16,669 nt of DNA from JBKPCD01 sp046727175 (GTDB taxonomy: Bacteria > Acidobacteriota > Vicinamibacteria > Vicinamibacterales > 2-12-FULL-66-21). Below the pieces are notes generated by a model. The model saw only the letters and a program-made list of their open reading frames with translations. It ran no database searches and had not been told where the DNA came from. The stretch is from assembly GCA_046727175.1 (NCBI GenBank), contig JBKPCD010000298.1, forward strand, positions 1-16,669, written 5' to 3'. Both the position numbers and the translations under genes were made by a program. The first letter of the stretch is position 1. The number at the start of each line of letters is the position of its first letter. Of this stretch, positions 5,932 through 13,322 are shown piece after piece.

Positions 5932-6800
5932 TGACCCGCCTCGTACTGGGGCTCGCGATTGGCGCGATCCTCCAAATGCCCTCGTTCCACGCGGAGACGC
6001 GACTCGTCGTGCTGCACGCGTCGGTCAGAACCGCGCGCGGCGAGGTCGTGACGACCCTCGATCGCGATGCGTTCACCGTCTACGAGAACGGCAGGCGGCA
6101 GCCCGTGAGCATCTTCCGCCGCGACGACATCCCGGTGTCGGTCGGTCTGCTGATCGATAACAGCGGCAGCATGCGTGCCGCTCGTCCGCGAGTTGAAGCC
6201 GCGGCGCTCGCGTTCGCGAACGCCTCGCACCCCGACGACGAGTTGTTCGTGGTCAACTTCGCGGACGAGGCACGGCTCGACGTGCCGTTCACGAGCGACA
6301 GGACCGTCCTCGATCGCAGCATCGCGCGCGTGGACGCGGTCGGCGGAACGGCCATGCGCGACGCGGTGGAAGTCGCAGAAACTTATCTGCACGACTGCGG
6401 GAAGATGGATCGCCGCGCGCTGCTGATCATCACCGACGGCAACGACAACGCGAGCACCGTGTCGCTCGATCGGATCGCGCGGGCAGCCGAACAGCGCGAG
6501 ATCGTGATCTATGCAATCGGTGTGTTCGGCCACGAGGATCCGGCGGCGGCGAACCGCGCGCGGAAAGCGTTCGATCACCTGACCGAGCGTTCGGGAGGCC
6601 TGTCCTACTACCCCTCGTCCCTTGAACAGGTGCAGGCCGTTGCTCTGGACATTGCCCATCAGATCCGGCACCAGTACACGGTGGCCTATGCGCCGATCGA
6701 TCAACGTCTCGACGGCTCGTACCGCACACTTCGCGTGAAAGTCAGCGGTCCGGACCGCTATGTGGTGCGCACCCGGGCAGGATACCGGGCAACCAGGTAG
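5931..6800 (+). CDS. VWFA-related (von Willebrand factor A domain) protein
   Basis: This 289-residue protein begins at the ATG overlapping the preceding TGA; a GTG one codon earlier is less likely. Residues 1-21 form a short signal peptide. A small beta domain follows (FTVYENGRRQPVSIF), as in the VWFA-related family common in Acidobacteriota, where the text before the domain is usually DFxVxEdGkxQ. The VWA domain starts at DIPVSVGLLIDNSGSM, which supplies the metal-ion (MIDAS) motif DxSxS at D76-S80. GGTAMRDAV gives the MIDAS threonine and LLIITDGNDN the last strand. The C-terminus (HQYTVAYAP, YRTLRVKVSG, RAGY) is standard for the family. The protein is predicted to be exported and to bind a partner through Mg2+; its partner is unknown. 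A fragment of this gene is duplicated in inverted orientation at 5114-5215. Confidence 0.88.
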   Translation: MTRLVLGLAIGAILQMPSFHAETRLVVLHASVRTARGEVVTTLDRDAFTVYENGRRQPVSIFRRDDIPVSVGLLIDNSGSMRAARPRVEAAALAFANASHPDDELFVVNFADEARLDVPFTSDRTVLDRSIARVDAVGGTAMRDAVEVAETYLHDCGKMDRRALLIITDGNDNASTVSLDRIARAAEQREIVIYAIGVFGHEDPAAANRARKAFDHLTERSGGLSYYPSSLEQVQAVALDIAHQIRHQYTVAYAPIDQRLDGSYRTLRVKVSGPDRYVVRTRAGYRATR

Positions 6801-6875
6801 CAGTTCCCCAGCATGTCGACGGCTGATTGAAGCCGCCAGGACGACTGGAATAGTCTTGGTACGGAGGGTCCGGGT

Positions 6876-7889
6876 ATGCGTATTCCTACAGGTGCCATCC
6901 GTCTCTTCACGCTCTTCACGCTTCTCTCGACAGTGGCCGCGTCGCTCGTCGAGACCGCGCAGACACCTCCACTGCGCCTGGTCTCAACGGCATGGCCGCC
7001 GTTCACCAACGAACCAGGACAGCCTCGCTTCGCACTCGACCTCGTCGAGGCCGCTCTCCGTCGAATCGGACTCACCGCGAAGACGACAATCGTCGAGCCC
7101 GCGCGGTTCACGCCCGCCCTCCTCAATGGCGAGTTCGACGGCACCGCCGCGGCATGGAAGGACGCCGAACGTGAGCGCGTCCTGGTCTTCTCTCAATCGT
7201 ACTTGGAGAACCGACTGATTCTCGTCGGGCGGCACGGCAGCGATGTGTCGGCAGGGGCGCTAACGGACCTCAAGGGAAAACGAATCGCGATCGTCGAGGG
7301 CTATTCGTACGGTGACACGATCGACACATCGGGAGCGACGTTCGTGCGTTCGCGCAGCGAGGAAGACAGCCTCACGCTGCTCCTCAGCGGCACGGCGGAC
7401 TACGCGCTGATGGACGAGATCGTCGTGCAGTTCATCGTCAACAATTACCCCAAGGAGGCCGGGACCAGACTCAGTCTCGGCTCGAAGCCGCTCCTCACAC
7501 GGCCGCTGTACTTTGCCGTCAGGCGATCTCGTCCCGACGCCGAATCAATCGTCAATCGTTTCAACGCGCAGCTTCGCGGCATGATTGCGGATCGCACCTA
7601 CCATCGCCTCCTGCACGTGTCGTGGATATTCGCGGACGTCGATGGCGATGGCGTCCCGGAGTTCGTGCCGCAAACCGATCGACCTGGCGCCACGCAGCCG
7701 AAACACGCCTACACGCTCTTCTCGATGGACCAGCAAACGCCACGACTGGTCAGTCCTGAGCCGCGTTTCTACCTCGGTGGCACGATTTACACCGACTGGG
7801 CGTCCGTGCCTAACCGGTACAAGGTCGAGGACCCCAAGCGACCCGATCCGAGCCGGTCGACGGCCAGCATCTTCCGCTTCAGTTGGTAA
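6876..7889 (+). CDS. Periplasmic solute-binding-like protein (SBP family 3) with C-terminal extension
   Basis: This 337-residue protein starts at an ATG with GGAGG eight bases upstream. Residues 1-28 form a signal peptide. PPLRLVSTAWPPFTNEPGQP then FALDLVEAALRRIGL opens a family-3 periplasmic binding fold, continuing with LNGEFDGTAAAWKDAER, FSQSYLENRLILVGR, DLKGKRIAIVEGYSYGD and GTADYALMDEIVVQF. These are the expected hinge and ligand-side segments of amino-acid or polar-solute binding proteins. From about residue 250 there is an unusual tail with ADVDGDGVPEFV, like a calcium-binding DxDxDG loop of VCBS/FG-GAP or EF-hand type. No transporter genes lie beside it, so it may act as a sensor or scavenger rather than an ABC component. 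The next gene starts 25 bases after its stop. Confidence 0.85.
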   Translation: MRIPTGAIRLFTLFTLLSTVAASLVETAQTPPLRLVSTAWPPFTNEPGQPRFALDLVEAALRRIGLTAKTTIVEPARFTPALLNGEFDGTAAAWKDAERERVLVFSQSYLENRLILVGRHGSDVSAGALTDLKGKRIAIVEGYSYGDTIDTSGATFVRSRSEEDSLTLLLSGTADYALMDEIVVQFIVNNYPKEAGTRLSLGSKPLLTRPLYFAVRRSRPDAESIVNRFNAQLRGMIADRTYHRLLHVSWIFADVDGDGVPEFVPQTDRPGATQPKHAYTLFSMDQQTPRLVSPEPRFYLGGTIYTDWASVPNRYKVEDPKRPDPSRSTASIFRFSW

Positions 7890-7914
7890 TCGTTGTGACG
7901 GGTCCGCGGTACAC

Positions 7915-9120
7915 ATGCTCTCGCGGCGCGATTTCCTGAAGTCGTCGGTCGTCGTTCCTGCCGCTGTGAGCGTGCTGCAACGTCGGCCGCCGCTCCTAGT
8001 CACCGTGGTCGGCGCTGGTGCGTTCGGCGGGTGGACGGCGCTGCACCTGCGGCGCGGCGGCGCGGACGTGACGCTCGTCGACGCGTGGGGTCCGGGCAAT
8101 GCGCGCGCGAGCTCGGGCGGCGAGACGCGAGTCATCCGCACGATCTACGGTGCTACTCGGCGGTACGTCGAGATGGCGGCACGGTCGCTCCGACTCTGGA
8201 GCGAATGGGATCGCGGCAGCAGCGAATCGTTCTATCGGCGGACCGGCGTTCTGTGGATGACGGCCGGTGACGACAGCTACGTGCGCCAGTCTCTGCCGGC
8301 GCTGCGCGATCTCGAGCTCGCGTACGAGGAGATCGACGCGGCGGCCGCGGCGAAACGTTGGCCGCAAATCAGCTTCGATGGGATCAGCCGGGCCTTCCTC
8401 GAACACGAAGGCGGATACCTGCTGGCCAGGCACGCGTGCGACGCGGTTGCGCGTGAGTTCGTACGCATTGGCGGAACCTACCGTCAGGTCGCCGTCACCT
8501 CGATCAGGGTTGTTGGCGGGCGCGCGGACGTGTCGCTGAGCGACGGGACAAAACTCCGCGCCGATCGCTACGTCTTCGCGTGCGGGCCGTGGCTTGGCCG
8601 GCTGTTTCCTGACGCGATCGGCTCGCGCGTGAAACCCACTCGGCAGGAGGTCTACTACCTCGGCACGCCAGCCGGCGACGATCGTTTCATCGAATCGCGC
8701 ATGCCCGTCTGGGTCGAGGCCGGTGAGCGCTTCGTCTATGGGATTCCGGGCAATCTGCACCGCGGCTTCAAGGTTGCAGACGATGCGCGAGGAGAGGAGT
8801 TCGATCCGACGGACGGCGATCGCAATCCGTCAGCGGAAGGGGAGCGCGCGATGCGCGCGTTCGTGGGCCGTCGTTTCCCTGGCCTCGAGAATGCGCCGCT
8901 GCTCGGTGCCGAAGTGTGCCAATACGAGAACAGTCCTGACGGCAACTTCATCATCGATCGCCATCCCGACATGCCGGACGTCTGGATCGCCGGTGGCGGC
9001 AGCGGGCACGGATACAAGATGGGTCCCGCAATCGGCGAGATGATTTCCCGATACGTCCGCGACGACGCGGCACCTGATCCGTTCTTCGCACTCGCACGAT
9101 TCGTGCAAAGCCGTGGCTGA
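7915..9120 (+). CDS. Tat-exported FAD-dependent oxidoreductase, sarcosine-oxidase-like (MSOX/MTOX family)
   Basis: This 401-residue flavoenzyme starts at the ATG that places a twin-arginine motif (SRRDFLK, residues 3-9) at the N-terminus. VTVVGAGAFGGWTALHLRR follows as the GxGxxG dinucleotide fold and VTLVDAWGPG as the ribose-binding strand. GETRVIRTIYG is typical of monomeric sarcosine and N-methyl-amino-acid oxidases. Near the end, CQYENSPDGNFIIDRHP carries the cysteine (about C335) that binds FAD covalently in these enzymes, and GGGSGHGYKMGPAIGEM completes the site. Such enzymes oxidise secondary or N-methyl amino acids with oxygen, giving peroxide. Export by Tat is unusual because characterised relatives are cytosolic. 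It is probably co-transcribed with the preceding binding protein. No clear Shine-Dalgarno is seen. Confidence 0.88.
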   Translation: MLSRRDFLKSSVVVPAAVSVLQRRPPLLVTVVGAGAFGGWTALHLRRGGADVTLVDAWGPGNARASSGGETRVIRTIYGATRRYVEMAARSLRLWSEWDRGSSESFYRRTGVLWMTAGDDSYVRQSLPALRDLELAYEEIDAAAAAKRWPQISFDGISRAFLEHEGGYLLARHACDAVAREFVRIGGTYRQVAVTSIRVVGGRADVSLSDGTKLRADRYVFACGPWLGRLFPDAIGSRVKPTRQEVYYLGTPAGDDRFIESRMPVWVEAGERFVYGIPGNLHRGFKVADDARGEEFDPTDGDRNPSAEGERAMRAFVGRRFPGLENAPLLGAEVCQYENSPDGNFIIDRHPDMPDVWIAGGGSGHGYKMGPAIGEMISRYVRDDAAPDPFFALARFVQSRG

Positions 9121-9135
9121 TTCCCGCTGTTCTTC

Positions 9136-9163
9136 TTGACAATCCGGGGAACGCACGTATCAA
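9136..9163 (+). promoter_or_regulatory. Candidate sigma-70-type promoter of the TonB receptor gene
   Basis: A perfect TTGACA lies at 9136-9141. Sixteen bases further is TATCAA (9158-9163), a four-of-six match to the -10 box. The predicted start of transcription would be about 9170, leaving a leader of roughly 60 bases before the ATG at 9233. A pyrimidine-rich stretch (9195-9218) and AAGGTG (9220-9225) precede the start codon. Sequence match only. Confidence 0.4.
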
Positions 9164-9232
9164 CTACGCTCGTCGGGCAGGCACAATGCCGCCATTCCTT
9201 TTTCTTGTAATTCTTCTCTAAGGTGCCGGGAC

Positions 9233-10300
9233 ATGACCACCAGGCTCGCCCTCACCGCGCTCAGCTGCCTCGCACTTGTGTTACCAGCGGCAGCGCAGTC
9301 GGAAGTCAAGATCACCGGCGGCGTCCGTGACGCGACCGGCCTCGGGATCGCCGGCGCAACGGTAACCGCCACGAACCGAACGACGAAGGAAACGAGGACC
9401 GCGACCACCGGCGCGGACGGCAGTTACGCCAGTGCCTTGCCGCCGGGCCCCTGGTCCATCACCGCAGCGGTTCCCGGCTTCCGCAGCAGCACGCAGACGG
9501 TCGACGTCACGGCTGGCGAGATGAAACCGGTCGACTTCACGCTCGAGACGCAGCTGATCGAGGAGATCACCGTGACCGCAACCAAGCGCGAACAGACGCT
9601 GCTCGACGTGCCGTTCTCGGTCGCCGCGGTCCCCGAAGAGACACTCCGCAAGCGCGGCGTGCATGACATCGAGGACGTCGCGGCGAACGTTGGGGGGTTG
9701 ACGGTGCAGAATCTCGGTCCAGGCCAGAGCCAGGTCGCGATCCGCGGCGTGTCCGCCGGACAGATCGTGCGCGATCAACCCGGGGTGAAAGAGCAGGTCG
9801 GTGTCTACCTCGACGAGTCGGTCGTCTCGATGTCGCTCTTCACGCCGGATCTCGATCTGTTCGATACGAACCGCGTCGAAGTCCTGCGCGGTCCACAGGG
9901 AACGCTGTTCGGTTCGGGCTCGCTGACCGGAACCGTGCGCTACATCACCAACCAACCGGAGATTGGCGTGACCAAAGCGTTCGCCGAGCTCGGCATTGCC
10001 GCCGTCAATGACGGGAGCTCGGCCGGCGACGCCAAGTTCGGATTCAATCTGCCGATTGGGAATAAGGCCGCAGTGCGTGTGGCGTCGTACTTCGATCGCA
10101 CCCCCGGGTTTATCGACGCAGTCCAGCCGAACCTGTCGGTAAAGGACAACGTCAACGATGGATTCCGGACTGGTGTGCGTGGTTCGGTCAGGATCACCTC
10201 GAGCGACAATCTGACGATCACGCCCCGAATCCTGTACCAGCGCGTCGAGACCAACGGCTGGAACCGGAACGACATTTTCAACATCCTCGCCAACCCTTAG
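9233..10300 (+). CDS. TonB-dependent receptor, N-terminal part, ending at an in-frame amber
   Basis: The ATG at 9233 has AAGGTG seven bases upstream. Residues 1-22 are a signal peptide. A carboxypeptidase-regulatory-like domain follows (about 24-108; GGVRDATGLGIAGATVTATN, DGSYASALPPGPWSI). The plug domain comes next, with ITVTATKREQTLLDVPFSV, IRGVSAGQ, VGVYLDESVVS and VEVLRGPQGTLFGSGSLTG, all standard receptor signatures. The first beta-strands follow (FIDAVQPN, LTITPRILYQRVE). The frame stops at TAG (10298-10300) after NILANP, yet the same frame continues directly as the rest of the receptor. Relatives have a residue such as Tyr or Phe there, so a single base change (for example TAC to TAG) would explain it. 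Truncated here, the product would be a plug with almost no barrel and should not function. Confidence 0.88.
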   Translation: MTTRLALTALSCLALVLPAAAQSEVKITGGVRDATGLGIAGATVTATNRTTKETRTATTGADGSYASALPPGPWSITAAVPGFRSSTQTVDVTAGEMKPVDFTLETQLIEEITVTATKREQTLLDVPFSVAAVPEETLRKRGVHDIEDVAANVGGLTVQNLGPGQSQVAIRGVSAGQIVRDQPGVKEQVGVYLDESVVSMSLFTPDLDLFDTNRVEVLRGPQGTLFGSGSLTGTVRYITNQPEIGVTKAFAELGIAAVNDGSSAGDAKFGFNLPIGNKAAVRVASYFDRTPGFIDAVQPNLSVKDNVNDGFRTGVRGSVRITSSDNLTITPRILYQRVETNGWNRNDIFNILANP

Positions 10301-10318
10301 ACGACGTCACGGCCGGCG

Positions 10319-11854
10319 GTGACGCTCGGGCCGCGCGAGCAGTTCACGCAGCTCGAGGAAAAGTACACCGATGATTTCGTGCTGACCGATCTCAATATCG
10401 ACTACAAGCTCACCCACGGCCTGATCACGTCGATTACGTCGTACACCTATCGCGACCTTCTGGTGATCAGGGACGCCACTGCGCTCACCGCGAGCATCAC
10501 TGGCGGCAGCATCGGCCTGCCAGAGCAGGTCTACACGCTCAACGCACCGCTGAACGATGCGACCACGGCAAAGTCCTGGACCCAGGAGCTCCGCTTCTCG
10601 GGGGGCCCGAGGAAGCTCCCCTACGTCGCTGGTTTCTTCTACAGTCATGGCGACCGCGACTACGGTCAGAACCTCCCGGTCATCGGCTTCACGGACCTGT
10701 CGGGCATTCCGACGCAGGGCCTGCGTGCGCCCAAAGACACGCTGTTTTTTTCCGACCTCGCCTACAACCTCGATCAGTTCGCCTTGTTCGGGGAGGGCAC
10801 GCTGTCGCTGACGGATAAATTCAACGTCACTGCCGGCCTGCGCTTCTACCACTTCAGCGAAGACAAAGAGCAGGTCTTCGACGGGATCTTTGCCCTGGAT
10901 AACGTCGGCACCGAGATCGTGTCGCAGCCAGGTTCGACCGGCGCCAACGGCGTAGCGCCGCGCTTCATTGCCAATTACAAGCTCTCGGATAGCGCGTATC
11001 TGAACGGACAGGTGTCCCGCGGGTTCCGGCTGGGTGGGATCAACGATCCGCTCAACGTGCCGCTGTGCACGCCGCAGGATCTCGTGACGTTCAGCGGACG
11101 CGACACCTGGAAGGACGAAACGGTCTGGAATTACGAGGGTGGCGTCAAGTCGCGGGTTCTGGGCGGCAGAGGCGGGTTCGGAGTTTCCGGGTTCTACATG
11201 GACATTCACGATCTGCAGGCCACGGTCACCGCCGGCTCGTGCTCCTCACGCGTCGTCTTCAACGTGCCGAAAGCTCGCAGCGCGGGGGTCGAAGTCGAGT
11301 TCGACGCCGCGCCGAACCGGGAATTCGACTTCGCCGTCTCGATGGTCGCGAACAATTCCGAGCTTCGCTCGACGCTCACCTCGACCGACGCGACAGGCAC
11401 CGTGGCGGTCGTCTCCGGTATCGAAAAGGGACGCCGGCTCCCGACCGTGCCCGATTTCCAGCTTGCCACCGCGGCCACGTACCAGCGTGAAGTGAGGCCG
11501 GGGATGCTCGGGTACGTGACGGGAACATATCAGCACATGGGATCGCGCTTCACGCAGGTCGGCGATGAGACGGATCTCGGTACACTCAACCTGCTGTCGT
11601 TCGGGGCGAACACCATCGGCCGGCCGCTGACGGCGAGCACGTTCACGTACGACCCGAAGCTGCCCGCGTACGATCTGCTGAATCTGCGCTTCGGTGTCCG
11701 TCGGAATGCGTGGGACGTTGCGTTCTACATCAACAACATCACCGACGAGCGTGCGCTGTTGTCGCTCGATCGCGAGCGCGGCACACGTGCGCGCATCGGA
11801 TACCTGATCAATCAGCCACGCACCTTCGGGATCGCGACCCGGCTGGATTTCTAA
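10319..11854 (+). CDS. TonB-dependent receptor, C-terminal beta-barrel part
   Basis: This is the in-frame continuation of the receptor beyond the amber codon; the GTG at 10319 is only a nominal start. About 511 residues form alternating amphipathic strands and loops of an outer-membrane barrel: LITSITSYTYRDLLVIRDA, KLPYVAGFFYSHGDRDYG, FALFGEGTLSLTDKFNVTAG, NGQVSRGFRLGGIND, VWNYEGGVKSRVLGG and FYINNITDERALLSLDRERG. It ends RTFGIATRLDF; a terminal Phe is the usual BAM-complex recognition signal. With the N-terminal part the full protein would be about 873 residues, normal for this family, which imports large substrates using TonB energy. Two cysteines in LCTPQDL and SCSSR may form a loop disulfide. 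The ligand is unknown. There is no other damage in the frame, which favours a recent mutation, a read error or suppression of the stop. Confidence 0.88.
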   Translation: MTLGPREQFTQLEEKYTDDFVLTDLNIDYKLTHGLITSITSYTYRDLLVIRDATALTASITGGSIGLPEQVYTLNAPLNDATTAKSWTQELRFSGGPRKLPYVAGFFYSHGDRDYGQNLPVIGFTDLSGIPTQGLRAPKDTLFFSDLAYNLDQFALFGEGTLSLTDKFNVTAGLRFYHFSEDKEQVFDGIFALDNVGTEIVSQPGSTGANGVAPRFIANYKLSDSAYLNGQVSRGFRLGGINDPLNVPLCTPQDLVTFSGRDTWKDETVWNYEGGVKSRVLGGRGGFGVSGFYMDIHDLQATVTAGSCSSRVVFNVPKARSAGVEVEFDAAPNREFDFAVSMVANNSELRSTLTSTDATGTVAVVSGIEKGRRLPTVPDFQLATAATYQREVRPGMLGYVTGTYQHMGSRFTQVGDETDLGTLNLLSFGANTIGRPLTASTFTYDPKLPAYDLLNLRFGVRRNAWDVAFYINNITDERALLSLDRERGTRARIGYLINQPRTFGIATRLDF

Positions 11855-12165
11855 CAGGATGCTGAAAGACGCACCCTGAATGGCAGAGCGCGGCCTGCTC
11901 CAAATCGATGGCCTGCTGGCGCCGGCGAAGTAGACCCCGGTCACTTCTCTGCCGACCTATCGCTTCAAGGGAGAACCACTTGCGTAGACATGCGGGGACG
12001 GGCCGGTCCGTCAGGCGGGGTCTGAAGACCCCGCCCCACATCAACCGAGATGAACTTCGCGCTCAGGTAAGGCAGGGAGCTGAAATACGAATCTCCCATT
12101 TGCCATTTCCCATCAGGCCGTCTTCTTTCAGCGGCCTGGCGGTCATCAACTTCGAGCAAGCTGCA
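11855..12165. other. Gene-free spacer between convergent genes
   Basis: This 311-bp stretch separates the plus-strand receptor from the minus-strand cupredoxin gene. It has no supported coding sequence. It holds the perfect hairpin at 12014-12035 and a weaker stem at 12114-12138 (CAGGCCG with CGGCCTG, 11-nt loop) that could serve the end of the cupredoxin transcript, although no T-tract follows on either strand. A low-complexity piece with TCCCATTTGCCATTTCCCAT lies at 12093-12112. Confidence 0.6.
12014..12035. repeat. Perfect GC-rich hairpin, REP-like
   Basis: GGCGGGGTCT (12014-12023) pairs completely with AGACCCCGCC (12026-12035) around a 2-nt centre. It sits between convergent genes, the usual place for dispersed palindromic repeats. 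I recall similar GGGGTCT...AGACCCC palindromes between genes in related genomes, but only one copy occurs in this window. It could also act as a bidirectional transcription block. Confidence 0.55.
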
Positions 12166-12573
12166 TCAGTTGACGACGACCGTTCCGACCATTCCTGGAT
12201 GAATCGCGCAGTGGTACGGAAATGTTCCCGCGCTCTGGAACGTAAACGAGAACTGTCCGCCTGGTGCGAGTATTCCCGAGTCCCACCCGGTCGCATTCGA
12301 TGTCGACGTGTGGGAAATCGCATCGGTATTCGTCCAAGTGACCGTCGTGCCAACCGCGACGTTCAGCTGGTCTGGCGTAAAGGCTCGATCCCCCAAAGAG
12401 GCCGCGCCGACAGGAATCGAGACGGACGTCGACGACCCACCCGGCGTCGGCGCCGGCGTTGGGGTCGGCGATGGCGTCGGTGAGGGCGCAGTGGAAGGTG
12501 ACGAGCTGCTGCCTCCGCAGGCGGCCGCGAACGCGAGAAGTGCCGATACAACAACGAGACGCAATGACGACAT
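12166..12573 (-). CDS. Cupredoxin (plastocyanin-like) lipoprotein
   Basis: This is a 135-residue exported blue-copper-type protein. The minus-strand ATG at 12573 has GGAGG five bases upstream. A hydrophobic leader ends in AFAAAC, with Cys19 as the likely lipidation site; the -3 residue is Ala rather than Leu, so the lipobox is slightly weak. A flexible Ser/Pro/Thr linker (residues 21-47) follows. The cupredoxin domain has AFTPDQLNVAVGTTVTWTN, His88 in AISHTS and the copper loop YHCAIHPGM, giving ligands H88, C122, H125 and M128. The spacing Cys-x2-His-x2-Met fits short-loop cupredoxins. The protein should sit on a membrane facing the periplasm and carry single electrons. Its electron partners are not in the window. 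Confidence 0.9.
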   Translation of the reverse strand: MSSLRLVVVSALLAFAAACGGSSSSPSTAPSPTPSPTPTPAPTPGGSSTSVSIPVGAASLGDRAFTPDQLNVAVGTTVTWTNTDAISHTSTSNATGWDSGILAPGGQFSFTFQSAGTFPYHCAIHPGMVGTVVVN

Positions 12574-12797
12574 CAGAACCTCCGAGCATGAAGCGGTAAA
12601 ACGAGCGTTACATTGTTCGTGAGACGAGGCGCCGGCCGCTCACGCCGAGCGCACACAGTTCAAGTAATCTGCGGACGCGACGGAATATTCCAGGCTGAGT
12701 AGGAGGTCAGTATCCGGAGGAATACCTTCGCGGATTTCAGGAAGACCGAGCGAGTCCCGCCGCAACGGGGCAAGAAGAGTCCGTCCCACCGCGTGCG

Positions 12798-13322
12798 CTA
12801 TCGATGTCCGTCAGCAACGAATCGATAGAGGTCGTGCGCCGAATCGATATAGGTTCTGCGTCCTGCTGCATACGCCTGGGCCCATCGCTCCGGGCCGAGG
12901 CGTGCACGCGCCTCTCGCTCCGCTCGTTCTCGGAGGTCGCGCACGGGTGAATCAATGACCGTCACACCTGTACGTTCGATGACAGCGTCCCGGACGCCGA
13001 GAATTCGTGCCGCCCACGCGTCGTCACCCTTGAGTACCGCCGCTGCGGCAAGAGGCACGAGAGCGTAGACGAACGCGAACTTGTCATGGAGCTCGCGGAT
13101 GCGCGTGAGGTTCTCGCGCACCAACGCGATCGCCTCGTCCGCGTTCCCGCGCCTCACCGCCAGGATGGCGCGAACGTAGAGGACCGGCATCAGAAACCAT
13201 GGACCCGCTTCCCGGAGTACTGAGGTAGCCTCATCGAGCAGGCGCTCCGCCTCGGCAGCATCGCCGGTCGCCATGGCTATTCCCGCCATGCCGCTCAGCG
13301 CGTTCCCAGTACCCCATGGCAT
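12798..13322 (-). CDS. XRE/NB-ARC regulator, C-terminal TPR-like part (split gene)
   Basis: This minus-strand frame is the continuation of the regulator that starts at 15154, displaced by a 1-nt frameshift near 13365-13372. The true resumption is upstream of its nominal ATG, at DRFTRSIEGFRALAMPWGTG. It contains helical pairs such as NALSGMAGIAMATGDAAEAE, RLLDEATSVLREAG, VRRGNADEAIALVREN and AAAVLKGDDAWAARILG, which fit TPR-type repeats at the end of AfsR/LuxR-like and NB-ARC regulators. It closes with ARARLGPERWAQAYAAGRR, a familiar tail of such regulators. The stop is TAG at 12798-12800. This part alone has no DNA-binding or ATPase domain, so it depends on restoration of the frame. Confidence 0.8.
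   Translation of the reverse strand: MPWGTGNALSGMAGIAMATGDAAEAERLLDEATSVLREAGPWFLMPVLYVRAILAVRRGNADEAIALVRENLTRIRELHDKFAFVYALVPLAAAAVLKGDDAWAARILGVRDAVIERTGVTVIDSPVRDLRERAEREARARLGPERWAQAYAAGRRTYIDSAHDLYRFVADGHR

Noticed and set aside
6821..6856. Candidate promoter TTGAAG/TAGTCT before the solute-binding protein gene
   Set aside because: The -10 match is poor (three of six) and the spacing is 18, so it is not distinguishable from background.
12114..12138. Hairpin CAGGCCG/CGGCCTG as terminator of the cupredoxin gene
   Set aside because: The stem is only 7 bp with an 11-nt loop and no T-tract on the minus strand; mentioned in the spacer entry only.
12640..12789. Small minus-strand frame of 49 codons starting with GTG, 8 bp after the regulator gene's stop
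   Set aside because: It has no ribosome-binding site worth noting, weak third-position GC preference and no recognisable motif. I cannot tell it from chance.
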